A program made the position numbers and the translations under genes. Below the pieces are notes generated by a model. The model saw only the letters and a program-made list of their open reading frames with translations, was not told the origin of the DNA and did no database searches. A DNA stretch of 64,000 nucleotides, from NCBI GenBank assembly GCA_017550335.1, contig JAFZPM010000001.1:1-64000 (forward strand), written 5' to 3'. Below are positions 35,103 to 44,227 of this stretch, piece after piece (position 1 is the first letter of the stretch; each line of letters opens with the position of its first letter). The DNA comes from Paludibacteraceae bacterium (GTDB lineage: Bacteria > Bacteroidota > Bacteroidia > Bacteroidales > Paludibacteraceae).

Positions 35103-35894
35103 TCATTTTTGTTTCGTGGAATCCTTGTCGTGGAAAAAATTGTGCGCCTTCTTGATCTCCTTGTATAGGTTGGATGCGAAGATGAATTTTTCCAGTGGCT
35201 CGCAGTCGGTGTCGAATATCTCATCCTTTGTGCCTTGCCATGCCTTCACGCCATTGCTGATGAACACGATGTTCTCCCCGATCTCCATGACGGAGTTCAT
35301 GTCATGGGTGTTGATGATGGTGGTGATGTTGAACTCGTGCGTGATGTCCTGGATCAATTTGTCTATCACCAAGGATGTCTTCGGGTCCAATCCTGAATTA
35401 GGCTCGTCGCAGAATAGGTATTTTGGGTTCATCACGATGGCCCTGGCGATGGCGGCTCTTTTTTGCTGACCACCGCTGATCTGGGATGGGGCGTGGTTGA
35501 CGACTTCATCGAGTCCCACGCGGTTTAGGCAAAATAAGGCCCGCTCGGTCTTTTCTTTTTCGTCCTTTTCCGTGAACATGTCCAGCGGAAATTTCACGTT
35601 CTCCAATACGCTCATGGAGTCGAAAAGGGCGCTGCCCTGAAAGAGCATGCCGATCTCACGCCTGAGCATGTTGAGTTCCTTCCTCTTCATGAGGGTGATG
35701 TTTCGGCCATCGTATAGGATCTCTCCCGAGTTGATCCGGAAGATGCCCACGACGCTCTTCATCAACACGGTTTTACCCGAACCGCTCTGCCCGATGATGA
35801 GGTTGGTCTTCCCTGTTTCAAAGATGGTGGACACGTCTTTGAGGACGGTTTTGCCGTCGTCGAACGTTTTTGTGGCGTGATTTACTTCGATCAT
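35103..35894 (-). CDS. mlaF: ABC transporter ATPase, MlaF-type
   Basis: 263 residues. Walker A GQSGSGKTVL near residue 37, signature ISGGQQKRAAIARAI, Walker B YLFCDEPNSGLDP and the switch His in INTHDMNSV. MlaF with MlaE moves phospholipid between the membranes to keep the outer leaflet asymmetric. The start overlaps the permease stop by 4 bases (ATGA). MCE-domain and periplasmic mla genes are not adjacent. Confidence 0.9.
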   Translation of the reverse strand: MIEVNHATKTFDDGKTVLKDVSTIFETGKTNLIIGQSGSGKTVLMKSVVGIFRINSGEILYDGRNITLMKRKELNMLRREIGMLFQGSALFDSMSVLENVKFPLDMFTEKDEKEKTERALFCLNRVGLDEVVNHAPSQISGGQQKRAAIARAIVMNPKYLFCDEPNSGLDPKTSLVIDKLIQDITHEFNITTIINTHDMNSVMEIGENIVFISNGVKAWQGTKDEIFDTDCEPLEKFIFASNLYKEIKKAHNFFHDKDSTKQK

Positions 35895-36643
35895 AGCAGT
35901 AATTTGGTTAACATGATGTCGAACAAGAGGATGAGCACGCTGCTGTTCACCACAGCATCCGTACTTGCCTTACCCACTTCCAATGCGCCGCCCTTCTCCG
36001 AAACCGTGTAGCCGTAGAAGGCGGATACTGAGGTGATGATGAAGGCGAAGATGACGCTCTTGATGATGGAGTAGGTGATGTAGTAGGGGGTGAACGAGTA
36101 TTGGATACCCGACTCGTAGGCCTTCACGGTGATCATGTCTGTGAAGACGGCCACTCCGTAGCCTCCGATGATGCCGACGAACATACTCGTCAGCACGAGG
36201 AATGGCATGATGGTCACGAATGCGGTGATCTTTGGCAATATCAGGAAATTGGCGGAGTTGACGCCCATGATGTCCAATGCGTCTATCTGCTCCGTGATGC
36301 GCATGGTGCCTATCTCGGAGGAGATGTTCGACCCCACCTTGCCCGCAAGAATCAGACATAGGATGGCGGATGAGAACTCCAACAACAGGATGTCGCGCGT
36401 CGCCAAACCGATGAGGGTGTTCGGCAACAACGGGTTCTCCATGTTCTTGATCATCTGGATGGTGATGACCGCTCCGATGAAGATGGATATGATGACGACG
36501 ATGGCTAAGGATTCGATGCCTTGTTTCTTCAGCTCCTCCTTGTATTGCCGGAAAAACATGCTCCACTTGTCCGGCTTGGCGAAAACCCTGTACATCAACT
36601 GTGTGTATGCACCGACTTTCTCTATTTCCTTTATGGCGATCAT
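35891..36643 (-). CDS. mlaE: ABC transporter permease, MlaE-type
   Basis: 250 residues with about five or six membrane helices. The MlaE/PqiA-type core VGSNISSEIGTMRITEQIDALDIMGVN is clear. It forms the inner-membrane channel of a lipid transporter with the ATPase that follows. It starts 4 bases after the stop of the DUF1846 gene, so the unit may begin at the promoter at 38144. Confidence 0.9.
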   Translation of the reverse strand: MIAIKEIEKVGAYTQLMYRVFAKPDKWSMFFRQYKEELKKQGIESLAIVVIISIFIGAVITIQMIKNMENPLLPNTLIGLATRDILLLEFSSAILCLILAGKVGSNISSEIGTMRITEQIDALDIMGVNSANFLILPKITAFVTIMPFLVLTSMFVGIIGGYGVAVFTDMITVKAYESGIQYSFTPYYITYSIIKSVIFAFIITSVSAFYGYTVSEKGGALEVGKASTDAVVNSSVLILLFDIMLTKLLL

Positions 36644-36647
36644 AGGG

Positions 36648-38111
36648 CTATCTCTTCTTGATTGGTTCGCAGGTGAAGTCCACCCCTAATTTCTTGAATA
36701 TCTTTCTGTCCACTTCACTGATCATCACGGTCGTATGTACTTGACATCCTTCCAGTTGCGGCAATTGGTCCATCGCCTTCTCGCAGTTCGGATCGACCTT
36801 GCTGAGGATGGCCAATGCGACCAGCACCTCGTCTGTGTGCAGGCGTGGATTCTTCCCTTTCAGGAAGGAGACCTTCATGGTCTGTATCGGTTCGATCATG
36901 TCCGCCGGAATCAGTTTCACCTTGTGGTCGATGCCTGCCAGATGCTTCGTGGCGTTGAGAAGCAGTGCGGCGCATGTGCCCAACAGGGCGGTCGTCTCGG
37001 AGGTGATGATGGTGCCGTCCGCCAACTCGATGGCGGCTGTCGGTACCTTGGATTTCTCTCCTCTGGCCTTGGCTGCGACGGTCACCTTGCGGTCGTCGGT
37101 CGTCACCTTCACTTGTTGCATGAGGAGCGCGATCTTGTTCACTTCGCTTTCGTCGCACTTCCCTTCCGCTAAGTTGCCCAGCGCGGTGTAGTAGCGGCGG
37201 ATGATCTCCTGCTTGGAGGCCTCCTGGCAGATGTCGTCGTTGACGATGCAGTTGCCCGCCATGTTCACGCCCATGTCGGTAGGCGACTTGTATGGGTTCT
37301 CCTTGTAGATGCCTTCGAAGATGGCGTTCAATACAGGGAATATCTCGATGTCACGGTTGTAGTTGACCGTGGTCTTGCCGTATGCCTCCAGATGGAACGG
37401 GTCTATCATGTTCACGTCGTTCAGGTCTGCTGTGGCGGCCTCATAGGCGATGTTCACAGGGTGCTTGAGCGGTAGGTTCCATATCGGGAAGGTCTCGAAC
37501 TTGGCGTATCCTGCCTTGATGCCCCGTTTGTTCTCTTGGTAGAGCTGGCTCAGACATACCGCCATCTTGCCGCTTCCAGGACCTGGCGCGGTCACGACCA
37601 CCAGCGGACGGGTGGTCTCCACATAGTCGTTCTTTCCGAAACCTTCGTCCGAATCGATCAACGCCACGTTGGATGGGTATCCTTCGATGGTATAGTGGTA
37701 GTAGCTTTTTATGTTGAGCCGTTTGAGTTTCTTGCTGAACGCCTTGGCGCTCTCTTGCCCCTTGAAATGGGTGATGACTACAGAACCGACCATTAGCCCG
37801 CGGCTCACGAATTCGTCGCGGAGACGCAACACATCCATGTCGTAGGTGATGCCGAGGTCGTTGCGCACTTTGTTCTTCTCGATGTCCACCGCACTGATGA
37901 CGATGATGATCTCCGCGCAGTCGCTCAGTTGCATCAGCATCTTCAGTTTGCTGTCTGGCTGGAATCCTGGCAATACCCTGCTCGCATGATAATCGTCGAA
38001 TAGCTTTCCTCCAAACTCCAAATAGAGCTTGTCTCCAAACCTGCTGATCCTCTCCTTGATGTGCTCGGATTGAATCTTGAGGTATTTTTCATTGTCGAAT
38101 CCGTAATCCAT
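36648..38111 (-). CDS. DUF1846 family protein
   Basis: 487 residues, soluble. Matches the DUF1846 family over its length (DYGFDNEKYLKIQSEHI at the start, then VVVTAPGPGSGKMAVCLSQLY, a P-loop-like segment near residue 175, and HLEAYGKTTVNYNRDIE). The family has a solved Rossmann-like structure but no known reaction. A TACCTTTG promoter box lies 33 bases upstream of the ATG. Confidence 0.88.
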   Translation of the reverse strand: MDYGFDNEKYLKIQSEHIKERISRFGDKLYLEFGGKLFDDYHASRVLPGFQPDSKLKMLMQLSDCAEIIIVISAVDIEKNKVRNDLGITYDMDVLRLRDEFVSRGLMVGSVVITHFKGQESAKAFSKKLKRLNIKSYYHYTIEGYPSNVALIDSDEGFGKNDYVETTRPLVVVTAPGPGSGKMAVCLSQLYQENKRGIKAGYAKFETFPIWNLPLKHPVNIAYEAATADLNDVNMIDPFHLEAYGKTTVNYNRDIEIFPVLNAIFEGIYKENPYKSPTDMGVNMAGNCIVNDDICQEASKQEIIRRYYTALGNLAEGKCDESEVNKIALLMQQVKVTTDDRKVTVAAKARGEKSKVPTAAIELADGTIITSETTALLGTCAALLLNATKHLAGIDHKVKLIPADMIEPIQTMKVSFLKGKNPRLHTDEVLVALAILSKVDPNCEKAMDQLPQLEGCQVHTTVMISEVDRKIFKKLGVDFTCEPIKKR

Positions 38112-38143
38112 TGTGTCAATTAATATATCTTCTAATAAAGATA

Positions 38144-38151
38144 CAAAGGTA
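38144..38151 (-). promoter_or_regulatory. Putative -7 box of DUF1846-mlaE-mlaF
   Basis: TACCTTTG on the minus strand, a perfect TANNTTTG, 33 bases before the DUF1846 ATG. It separates this unit from the ilv operon. Confidence 0.55.
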
Positions 38152-38187
38152 TGAAATTTTCGCCAAAAAAGGAGTCTTTTCCCTCTC

Positions 38188-38913
38188 TTATTTGAACGTT
38201 AATTTGCACTTGCAGGCCATCTTCCCATCTCCTTTGGAGAGGGCGACGAGGTATTCGTCTGGGGTGGGTTGCGCCCAAAATGCGTCGATGCGTTCCTCGT
38301 AGTGGCACTCTTCGATGTACTCGATTTCGAAACGGAAGGGGCTTTCCCTCTCCATCACTTCGATAGGTAGGGTGTCGATGATATGCTCCACGTACTTGGC
38401 GCTGTTCAGGTGCTTGTTGATGTCCAAATCACTGTATGCGACGGTGAAGGAGGATTGGGCGGATTGTTCGGGAATGATGATCTTCCCTGGCTTCTCGATG
38501 GGGCAATCCTTCTGGTGGATGTACTCCTCGATGCCTTGCCCGATGAGGCTCACCGGATGCCGGGTGGCGGTGTCGATCATCGCCCAGATGCTTCTGGCGT
38601 AACCGATCACTTCGCCTTCTCCTGTCTCGAACTGGAAGTTACGCAGGGTGAAGCTCCTCATCACGTTTTCTATCCATGTGCGGATCCGTAACGTCTCGTC
38701 GCACTTCGGACGGTTGTTCAGCTCCATCGCCAAGCGGGAGAGTACCCATGTGTGGTTCTCTTTGTTGAGCCGCTGGATGCCGAATCCTCTTTCGTTGGCA
38801 TGGATGCCTGCCGTGTTTAACAGGTGGTTGACGATGAGGGGTAGGGTGATCCTATTCTTGAAATCCACTTCGAACGGGTGGATGTTTACGGTATGTGTTC
38901 CGACGATTTCCAT
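38188..38913 (-). CDS. Acyl-ACP thioesterase
   Basis: 241 residues forming two hotdog halves. The first has TWVLSRLAMELNNRPKCDETLRIRTW and FQFETGEGEVIGYARSIWAMIDTATRHP. The second has SDLDINKHLNSAKYVEHIIDTLP, with the Asn/His of the FatA/FatB-type site. It should release fatty acids from acyl carrier protein. It lies 5 bases after ilvN, so it is in the ilv operon; branched-chain precursors feed iso-fatty acids in this phylum, which would make sense of the linkage (inference). Confidence 0.88.
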   Translation of the reverse strand: MEIVGTHTVNIHPFEVDFKNRITLPLIVNHLLNTAGIHANERGFGIQRLNKENHTWVLSRLAMELNNRPKCDETLRIRTWIENVMRSFTLRNFQFETGEGEVIGYARSIWAMIDTATRHPVSLIGQGIEEYIHQKDCPIEKPGKIIIPEQSAQSSFTVAYSDLDINKHLNSAKYVEHIIDTLPIEVMERESPFRFEIEYIEECHYEERIDAFWAQPTPDEYLVALSKGDGKMACKCKLTFK

Positions 38914-38918
38914 CTCTC

Positions 38919-39467
38919 TTATTGTTGATGTTCTTTGTTTAGTTTGGCGAGCATGTCCGATAAACGCTCTATCTTGGACTTGTTGATGGCGATTCGTCCC
39001 GAGCGGATGAATTGCAGGATGGTGAGTTTCTCGCTCAACTCCTCGAAGAGTCCCTGCGTCTCGTCGTAATGTCCTGTCTTTTCGAGCACTACGCAGTTGG
39101 TGGTCATCTCGAGGATGCGTATGTTGTATTTCCGTATCAACTCTTCGATGGAGCCTAAGGCGAGGAACTGGTCGGTCGCCACCTTGTAGAGGGCGATCTC
39201 CTGGTAGACAAGCTCCTCGTCCGTGTTGTAGAACGATTTGATGATGTCCACCCTCTTGTCGATTTGTTTCACGACCTTCTCTATGGTGTCCAGGTCGGAG
39301 AAGCTGGTGACGGTGAACTTGTGTATGCCTTCGATGGCGGAGGGTGACACGGAGAGTGTCTCGATGTTCAACCCCCTGCGCGTGAAGATGTTACTGATCT
39401 GATTCAACAATCCCACATGGTTCTCCGAGAAGATTGTCACGGTATATAGTTTCTTGTTCTCCATCAT
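38919..39467 (-). CDS. ilvN: Acetolactate synthase small (regulatory) subunit
   Basis: 182 residues. The N-terminal ACT domain (YTVTIFSENHVGLLNQISNIFTRRGLNIETLSVS) binds valine for feedback control, and a second ACT-like half follows. The ATG overlaps the ilvB stop as ATGA, so the two subunits are made together. Of two adjacent ATG codons (39467 and 39464) the first is annotated. Confidence 0.95.
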   Translation of the reverse strand: MMENKKLYTVTIFSENHVGLLNQISNIFTRRGLNIETLSVSPSAIEGIHKFTVTSFSDLDTIEKVVKQIDKRVDIIKSFYNTDEELVYQEIALYKVATDQFLALGSIEELIRKYNIRILEMTTNCVVLEKTGHYDETQGLFEELSEKLTILQFIRSGRIAINKSKIERLSDMLAKLNKEHQQ

Positions 39468-41161
39468 ACTTTCGGTGTTAAAATGTTGGTGACTGTTTCG
39501 CCTGCGGGGATCATCGGATAGATGAGTCCGTTTTCTTCCACATCCACGACGAGCAGGTATGCTTGGTCATCCTTCAGCATATCCTGGATCGCTTCGTCCA
39601 TCTCGCTTCGGTTGGAGACGCGACGGTTGGCGATGTGGTAGGCGTTGGCGATTAGGTTGAAGTCGGGGTTGGCCATCGCGGTGGAGGAGTATCGCTTGTG
39701 GAAGAAAAGTTCCTGCCACTGGCGCACCATGCCTAAGTAGTTGTTATTCAACAATATCATCTTCACGCCTATGTTGCTCTGCATGATGGTGCCTAACTCC
39801 TCGATGGTCATCTGGAACCCTCCGTCTCCCACGAAGAGGCAAACGATCCGTTCCGGGGCGCCTACTTTGGCTCCGATGGCGGCTGGTATGCCGAAGCCCA
39901 TGGTGCCTAATCCGCCGGATGTCACGATGCTTCGTGTGTGCTTGTATTGGAAGTAGCGGGCGGAGGCCATCTGGTTCTGTCCCACGTCGGTCACGAGGAC
40001 GGCCTCTCTTTGTGTGGCGTCGGATACATTCCGTACGATCTCGCTCATGGTGATGCGCTCGCCTTCGTGGTGCAACTCCTTCTCGATGACGGTCTCCTGT
40101 TCCTTCTGCTCGTATGGCTCGAAGGATTGGATCCAAGCCTCGTGACGGGCTGGGTTGATGGCTTGGGTGAGGGCGGCTAAGGTCTCTTTCGCGTCACCCA
40201 GCACCTTGGCTGTCGTCTTGACATTCTTGTCTATCTCCGCAGGGTCGATGTCCACATGGATGATCTTGGCTTGCTGCGCATAGGTGTTCGGGTTACCTGT
40301 CACACGGTCGTCGAAGCGCATGCCGATCGCGATCAGCACGTCGCACTCGTTGGTCTTCATGTTCGGCGCTATGTTGCCGTGCATGCCGACGAATCCCTTG
40401 TTCAGCCTGAAGTCCGTAGGCATGGCGGAAAGCCCCAACAACGTGGATGCCGCAGGGATATCGGCCTTCTCCAGGAACTGCAGGAGTTCATTCTCCGCAT
40501 TGCCGAGCACCACACCCTGACCTACTATGGCGAGTGGCTTCTGCGCCTCGTTGATCAGTCTTGCCGCCTCCTTGATCTGCTCGGGACAGACGTGCGGGGC
40601 GGGGATGTAGCTTCGGTAGTAGGTGCATCGTTCGTGGTGGAACTTTGCCAGTTCGTTCTGTGCGTTCTTCGTGAAGTCGAGCACGACTGGTCCGGGACGT
40701 CCTGTGGTCGATATGTAGAAGGCCTTGGCGACTGCGTCCGCCACCTCGTCGGCACTGCGTATCTGGCAGGCCCATTTGGTGATAGGCTGTGTGATGCCCA
40801 CCATGTCTATCTCTTGGAAGGCGTCTGTTCCTAATGAGGCGGTTCCCACCTGACCTGTGATGACGATAATTGGGGTGCTGTCCATCATGGCGTCACCGAT
40901 GCCAGTGATGGTGTTGGTGGCTCCGGGACCTGAGGTGACGATGCAAACCCCTGGTTTCCCTGAAACTCTCGCGTATCCTTCCGCTGCATGGACGGCGCCC
41001 TGTTCGTGGCGCATGAGTAGGTAATTGAACTTGTCCATGTAGTCGTACAGTGCGTCGAATACGGGGATGATGCTTCCTCCCGGGTATCCGAATATGGTGT
41101 CAACCCCCTCTCTCAGAAGGGATTCCATCAGGATGTATGATCCTTTGATTGGGTCTGACAT
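39464..41161 (-). CDS. ilvB: Acetolactate synthase large (catalytic) subunit
   Basis: 565 residues. Thiamine-diphosphate enzyme joining two pyruvates, or pyruvate and 2-oxobutyrate, in valine and isoleucine synthesis. The catalytic Glu is in RHEQGAVHAAEGYARVSG (about residue 51). The FAD-binding middle follows, and the ThDP-motif is GDGGFQMTIEELGT...NNNYLGMVRQW. It begins 17 bases after the ilvD stop. Confidence 0.97.
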   Translation of the reverse strand: MSDPIKGSYILMESLLREGVDTIFGYPGGSIIPVFDALYDYMDKFNYLLMRHEQGAVHAAEGYARVSGKPGVCIVTSGPGATNTITGIGDAMMDSTPIIVITGQVGTASLGTDAFQEIDMVGITQPITKWACQIRSADEVADAVAKAFYISTTGRPGPVVLDFTKNAQNELAKFHHERCTYYRSYIPAPHVCPEQIKEAARLINEAQKPLAIVGQGVVLGNAENELLQFLEKADIPAASTLLGLSAMPTDFRLNKGFVGMHGNIAPNMKTNECDVLIAIGMRFDDRVTGNPNTYAQQAKIIHVDIDPAEIDKNVKTTAKVLGDAKETLAALTQAINPARHEAWIQSFEPYEQKEQETVIEKELHHEGERITMSEIVRNVSDATQREAVLVTDVGQNQMASARYFQYKHTRSIVTSGGLGTMGFGIPAAIGAKVGAPERIVCLFVGDGGFQMTIEELGTIMQSNIGVKMILLNNNYLGMVRQWQELFFHKRYSSTAMANPDFNLIANAYHIANRRVSNRSEMDEAIQDMLKDDQAYLLVVDVEENGLIYPMIPAGETVTNILTPKV

Positions 41162-41178
41162 ATTGGTTCTTATTAGTT

Positions 41179-43008
41179 TTATTCTATGATTCTGATACCT
41201 CCTTTGTCTGCGGAGGCTACTGTGCTGGCGTATGCCTTCAATGCTTTGGAGACTACTCTGTCCCGTTGAGGCTTCCAGGCGTTCTTGCCTTTCGCGGTCT
41301 CTTCCGCTCTACGTTTCGACAACTCCTCGTCGCTTAGGCGTACGTTGATGGTACGGTTAGGAATGTCTATGTCGATGATGTCTCCGTCGCGTACGAGACC
41401 GATGTTGCCGCCCGATGCGGCTTCGGGTGAGATGTGTCCGATGGAGAGTCCCGACGTGCCGCCCGAGAAGCGTCCGTCTGTGATCAGGGCGCACTCCTTG
41501 CCCAAGTGCATGGACTTGATGTAGGAGGTGGGGTAGAGCATCTCTTGCATGCCTGGGCCTCCCTTAGGTCCTTCGTAGGTGATGACGACCACGTCGCCGG
41601 ATACCACCTTGCCGCCGAGGATGCCTTCGCAGGCGTCTTCCTGGGATTGGAAGACCTTCGCCGGACCGCTGAATTTCCAGATGCTCTCGTCTACACCGGC
41701 CGTCTTGATCACGCAACCGTCGATGGCGATGTTGCCTTTGAGCACGCCTAGGCCACCGTCTTTGGTGTAGGCGTGGTTGAGGTCGCGGATGCACCCGTTG
41801 GTGCGGTCCGTGTCCAAGGTGTCGAAATAGCACTCTTGGGAGCCCATCTTGAGGTTGAACTGACGGGCTGGTGCGCTCTTGTACTTGTTGATCGCTTTGT
41901 CTGTGGCGTTAGGTGAGGTGATGCCGTATTGGTCGATGGCCTCGCCCAAGGTGAGGCCGTCCACCCGTTTCACGCTTGTATGGATCAATCCGCCCTTGGC
42001 GAGTTCGGCAAGGATGGAGATGACGCCGCCGGCGCGGTTGACGTCCTCGATGTGGTATTTCTGAGTGTTAGGCGCCACCTTGCATAGGCATGGCGTCTTT
42101 CGGGATAGTTGGTCGATGTCATCCATATGGAATTGCACCCCCGCCTCGTGGGCGACAGCCAGAAGATGGAGCACCGTGTTGGTGGAGCCGCCCATAGCGA
42201 TGTCGAGCGTCATGGCGTTGAGGAAGGCCTCACGGGTGGCGATGGAGAGCGGTAGGACGCTTTCGTCACCGTCCCTATAGTATTTGTAAGTGTTTTCCAC
42301 GATGATCTTAGCCGCATCCATGAAGAGGTTCTCCCTGTTCTTGTGGGTCGCCACGATGCTGCCGTTGCCTGGCAGGGCGAAGCCGATGGCCTCGTTGAGG
42401 CAGTTCATGGAGTTGGCGGTGAACATTCCCGAGCAGGAGCCGCAAGTAGGGCAGGAGCAGTGCTCGATCTCCTGCAGGTCTTTGTCGGATATGGTGGTGT
42501 CCGCCGCTTTGACCATGGCGTCGATCAGGTCTAGGTGCTGGTCTTTCCAGACACCCGCCTCCATCGGACCGCCCGACACGAAGATGGTCGGGATGTTCAG
42601 ACGCATGGTGGCGAGCAGCATGCCAGGAGTGATCTTGTCGCAGTTGCTGATGCAGACGAGCGCGTCCGCCTTGTGTGCGTTGACCATGTACTCCACACTG
42701 TCCGCGATGAGGTCCCTGGAAGGCAGGGAGTAGAGCATACCGTCGTGCCCCATGGCGATTCCGTCGTCGATGGCGATCGTGTTGAACTCAGCGGCGAAGC
42801 AACCTAGCTTCTCAATCTCCGCTTTGATTTTCTGTCCAATCTCATGAAGGTGGACATGTCCTGGTACAAATTGCGTGAAGGAATTCGCGATGGCGATGAT
42901 AGGCTTTCCTATCTGATCCTCCTTCATTCCGTTCGCCCGCCATAAGGCTCTCGCTCCTGCCATTCTCCTGCCGAGGGTGCAGACTGTGCTTCTTAACTCG
43001 TGTTCCAT
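41179..43008 (-). CDS. ilvD: Dihydroxy-acid dehydratase
   Basis: 609 residues from [15 protein letters not shown]. Fe-S enzyme dehydrating dihydroxy-isovalerate and its homologue in valine/isoleucine synthesis. Cluster Cys residues lie in [12 protein letters not shown] and [17 protein letters not shown], the metal site near DGRFSGG. A start seven codons upstream is ignored because it lies just after the attenuator and lacks family support. First structural gene of ilvD-ilvB-ilvN-thioesterase; ilvC is not in the window. Confidence 0.96.
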   Translation of the reverse strand: MEHELRSTVCTLGRRMAGARALWRANGMKEDQIGKPIIAIANSFTQFVPGHVHLHEIGQKIKAEIEKLGCFAAEFNTIAIDDGIAMGHDGMLYSLPSRDLIADSVEYMVNAHKADALVCISNCDKITPGMLLATMRLNIPTIFVSGGPMEAGVWKDQHLDLIDAMVKAADTTISDKDLQEIEHCSCPTCGSCSGMFTANSMNCLNEAIGFALPGNGSIVATHKNRENLFMDAAKIIVENTYKYYRDGDESVLPLSIATREAFLNAMTLDIAMGGSTNTVLHLLAVAHEAGVQFHMDDIDQLSRKTPCLCKVAPNTQKYHIEDVNRAGGVISILAELAKGGLIHTSVKRVDGLTLGEAIDQYGITSPNATDKAINKYKSAPARQFNLKMGSQECYFDTLDTDRTNGCIRDLNHAYTKDGGLGVLKGNIAIDGCVIKTAGVDESIWKFSGPAKVFQSQEDACEGILGGKVVSGDVVVITYEGPKGGPGMQEMLYPTSYIKSMHLGKECALITDGRFSGGTSGLSIGHISPEAASGGNIGLVRDGDIIDIDIPNRTINVRLSDEELSKRRAEETAKGKNAWKPQRDRVVSKALKAYASTVASADKGGIRIIE

Positions 43009-43025
43009 TATCGTTACTATATAAA

Positions 43026-43055
43026 ACAAAAAAACTCTTTCCGTTGAGAAAGAGT
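43026..43055 (-). terminator. Attenuator terminator in the ilv leader
   Basis: On the minus strand the perfect 8-bp stem ACTCTTTC / GAAAGAGT (43055-43048 and 43041-43034) with a 6-base loop is followed by TTTTTTTG, 18 bases before the ilvD ATG. It lies between the leader peptide and ilvD, the position expected of a transcription attenuator. An alternative pairing is possible: 43080-43086 (GAGAAAG on the minus strand) with 43046-43052 (CTTTCTC), which would break the terminator. Confidence 0.85.
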
Positions 43056-43089
43056 GTCAGATTTTCGCGCTTAACATGTCTTTCTCCTG

Positions 43090-43155
43090 CTAACATCGGC
43101 ACACGACCAACGCCAGAATAGAGATAATAATATTAATGCGAATCGTTCTCATCAT
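43090..43155 (-). CDS. Branched-chain leader peptide of the ilv operon
   Basis: 21 codons and a TAG stop, reading MMRTIRINIIISILAL and then VVCRC. Ten of 21 residues are Ile, Leu or Val, including three Ile in a row and four more codons of the set directly after. It starts about 10 bases after a TAACTTTG promoter box and ends 35 bases before the terminator stem. This is the classical plan of a translation-coupled attenuator. When Ile/Val/Leu-tRNA is short the ribosome should stall on the run, leave 43080-43086 free to pair with 43046-43052, and allow transcription into ilvD. When supply is good it reaches the stop and covers that segment, and the terminator forms. Seen directly: the peptide, box and both hairpins. 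The mechanism is inferred by analogy with enterobacterial ilv leaders. Confidence 0.82.
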   Translation of the reverse strand: MMRTIRINIIISILALVVCRC

Positions 43156-43164
43156 TTTTTTTTG

Positions 43165-43172
43165 CAAAGTTA
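43165..43172 (-). promoter_or_regulatory. Putative -7 box of the ilv operon
   Basis: TAACTTTG on the minus strand, a perfect TANNTTTG, 9 bases before the leader-peptide ATG. A TTG lies about 23 bases further upstream as a possible -33 element. Confidence 0.65.
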
Positions 43173-43216
43173 TAAAACTTTTTCGATTAGAAAAGCAACT
43201 CTTTGCAATTAAGAAT

Positions 43217-43224
43217 TATATTTG
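43217..43224 (+). promoter_or_regulatory. Putative -7 box of the RRM gene
   Basis: TATATTTG, a perfect TANNTTTG, but 113 bases before the ATG at 43338. If used, the mRNA has an AT-rich untranslated leader of roughly 105 bases in which I see no clear structure. Confidence 0.4.
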
Positions 43225-43337
43225 TATTGGATTTTGGCCGTTAGAATGTCAAATGTGGGTTTGGCTTATTTTTCAAACTTAGTTTATCATCTCTTCCCCA
43301 TAATCGGAACGTAATTATTTATTTTAAAAATTTTTTA

Positions 43338-43646
43338 ATGAACATTTTTGTTTCAAATTTGAGTTACGCTGTTACGGATGCGGACTTGTGTGAATTGTTT
43401 AAGGAGTATGGGGAAGTCTCTTCTGCCAAAGTTATTTTGGACAGGGAAACGCAAAAGTCGAGAGGTTTCGGTTTCGTGGAGATGCCGGACGATGAAGCTG
43501 CCAGAAAAGCTATTTCCGAACTGGAGGGTGGTGAATTCGACGGTAGAACCATTCATATTAAGGAGGCTCAGCCTCGTGAGGAGAGACGCCCGAGTGGCGG
43601 TCCCCGCGGTAATTTCCGTGGACCTCGCAGGCAATCCTTCCAATAG
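43338..43646 (+). CDS. RNA recognition motif (RRM) protein
   Basis: 102 residues. One RRM: RNP2 NIFVSNLSYAV at the start and RNP1 SRGFGFVEM near residue 43, followed by an Arg/Gly/Pro-rich tail (RPSGGPRGNFRGPRRQ) that should be disordered. Such single-RRM proteins are abundant in Bacteroidetes and cyanobacteria and act on RNA globally. Monocistronic, with a terminator directly after. Confidence 0.93.
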   Translation: MNIFVSNLSYAVTDADLCELFKEYGEVSSAKVILDRETQKSRGFGFVEMPDDEAARKAISELEGGEFDGRTIHIKEAQPREERRPSGGPRGNFRGPRRQSFQ

Positions 43647-43654
43647 GATCATAG

Positions 43655-43690
43655 AGGGGCGATGTTTCATGCATCGCCTCTTTTTTTTGC
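43655..43690 (+). terminator. Rho-independent terminator of the RRM gene
   Basis: Stem GGGGCGATG / CATCGCCTC (one G-T pair) around 43655-43680, followed by eight T residues. Confidence 0.85.
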
Positions 43691-43744
43691 GCCTCTATTC
43701 TTTGACGCTCCATGTCGCAGGGGCTTGGAACGTTCCCGTTTGCC

Positions 43745-44047
43745 CTATTTCTTGTTTTGTATGGAAAAGACTAGTACTATGGTGATAAGGAGAAGTACTC
43801 CTGTCAGAATCAGTGTGGCTATGAAAAATAGGGAACTTCTCATGATGCGTTTGTCGTCATCTTTGTTCTTCCTGTAGAAAAGGAAGGTGCCTATCGCGGT
43901 TATGATGACAGGGAGAATGGATAAGAGGGATATAAGCGTGTGATCATTACTGATATTGGAAAGAGAGTCGATTTCGGGTAGGAACATCCACTCCATCACT
44001 GAGACCAATAACGATAGCAATGAGTATTTGAGAATTCCTTTGATCAT
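43745..44047 (-). CDS. Small integral membrane protein
   Basis: 100 residues with about three membrane helices (near residues 4-22, 40-58 and 72-95) and a short charged loop FYRKNKDDDKRIMRSS. Family not recognised. A TATATTTG box (44074-44081, minus strand) supports transcription. Its neighbours on the other strand are an outer-membrane protein and the RRM gene. Confidence 0.65.
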   Translation of the reverse strand: MIKGILKYSLLSLLVSVMEWMFLPEIDSLSNISNDHTLISLLSILPVIITAIGTFLFYRKNKDDDKRIMRSSLFFIATLILTGVLLLITIVLVFSIQNKK

Positions 44048-44073
44048 ACATTCATCCTTTGGGGTTAACGGAA

Positions 44074-44081
44074 CAAATATA
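44074..44081 (-). promoter_or_regulatory. Putative -7 box of the small membrane protein gene
   Basis: TATATTTG on the minus strand, 26 bases before the ATG at 44047. Confidence 0.5.
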
Positions 44082-44181
44082 TAATTTTTCGCGGATAATG
44101 CGATCTGTAGCCTGTAATACGCTTCTTATGCCGTGGAAATGGATTCTCTTCCTATTTTTTTCATGCCAAATTTCCCAAAAA

Positions 44182-44212
44182 TTTGTCTTGTCGGTTTGTT
44201 TTGTTATTTTTG
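44182..44212 (+). promoter_or_regulatory. Promoter of the envelope-protein operon
   Basis: TTTG (44182-44185), 19 bases, then TATTTTTG (44205-44212): a full -33/-7 pair. It places the transcription start shortly before the ATG at 44228 and so excludes the longer in-frame start at 44183. Confidence 0.65.
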
Positions 44213-44227
44213 TGGGGAACAAAACTT

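Noticed and set aside
42842..43102. 86-residue minus-strand frame across the ilv leader and the ilvD start
   Set aside because: It is out of frame with ilvD, runs through the terminator hairpin and has no family features; the 21-codon leader peptide explains the region better.
44183..44227. Longer N-terminus of the envelope protein
   Set aside because: The -33/-7 promoter pair lies within it, and the signal peptide follows the ATG at 44228.
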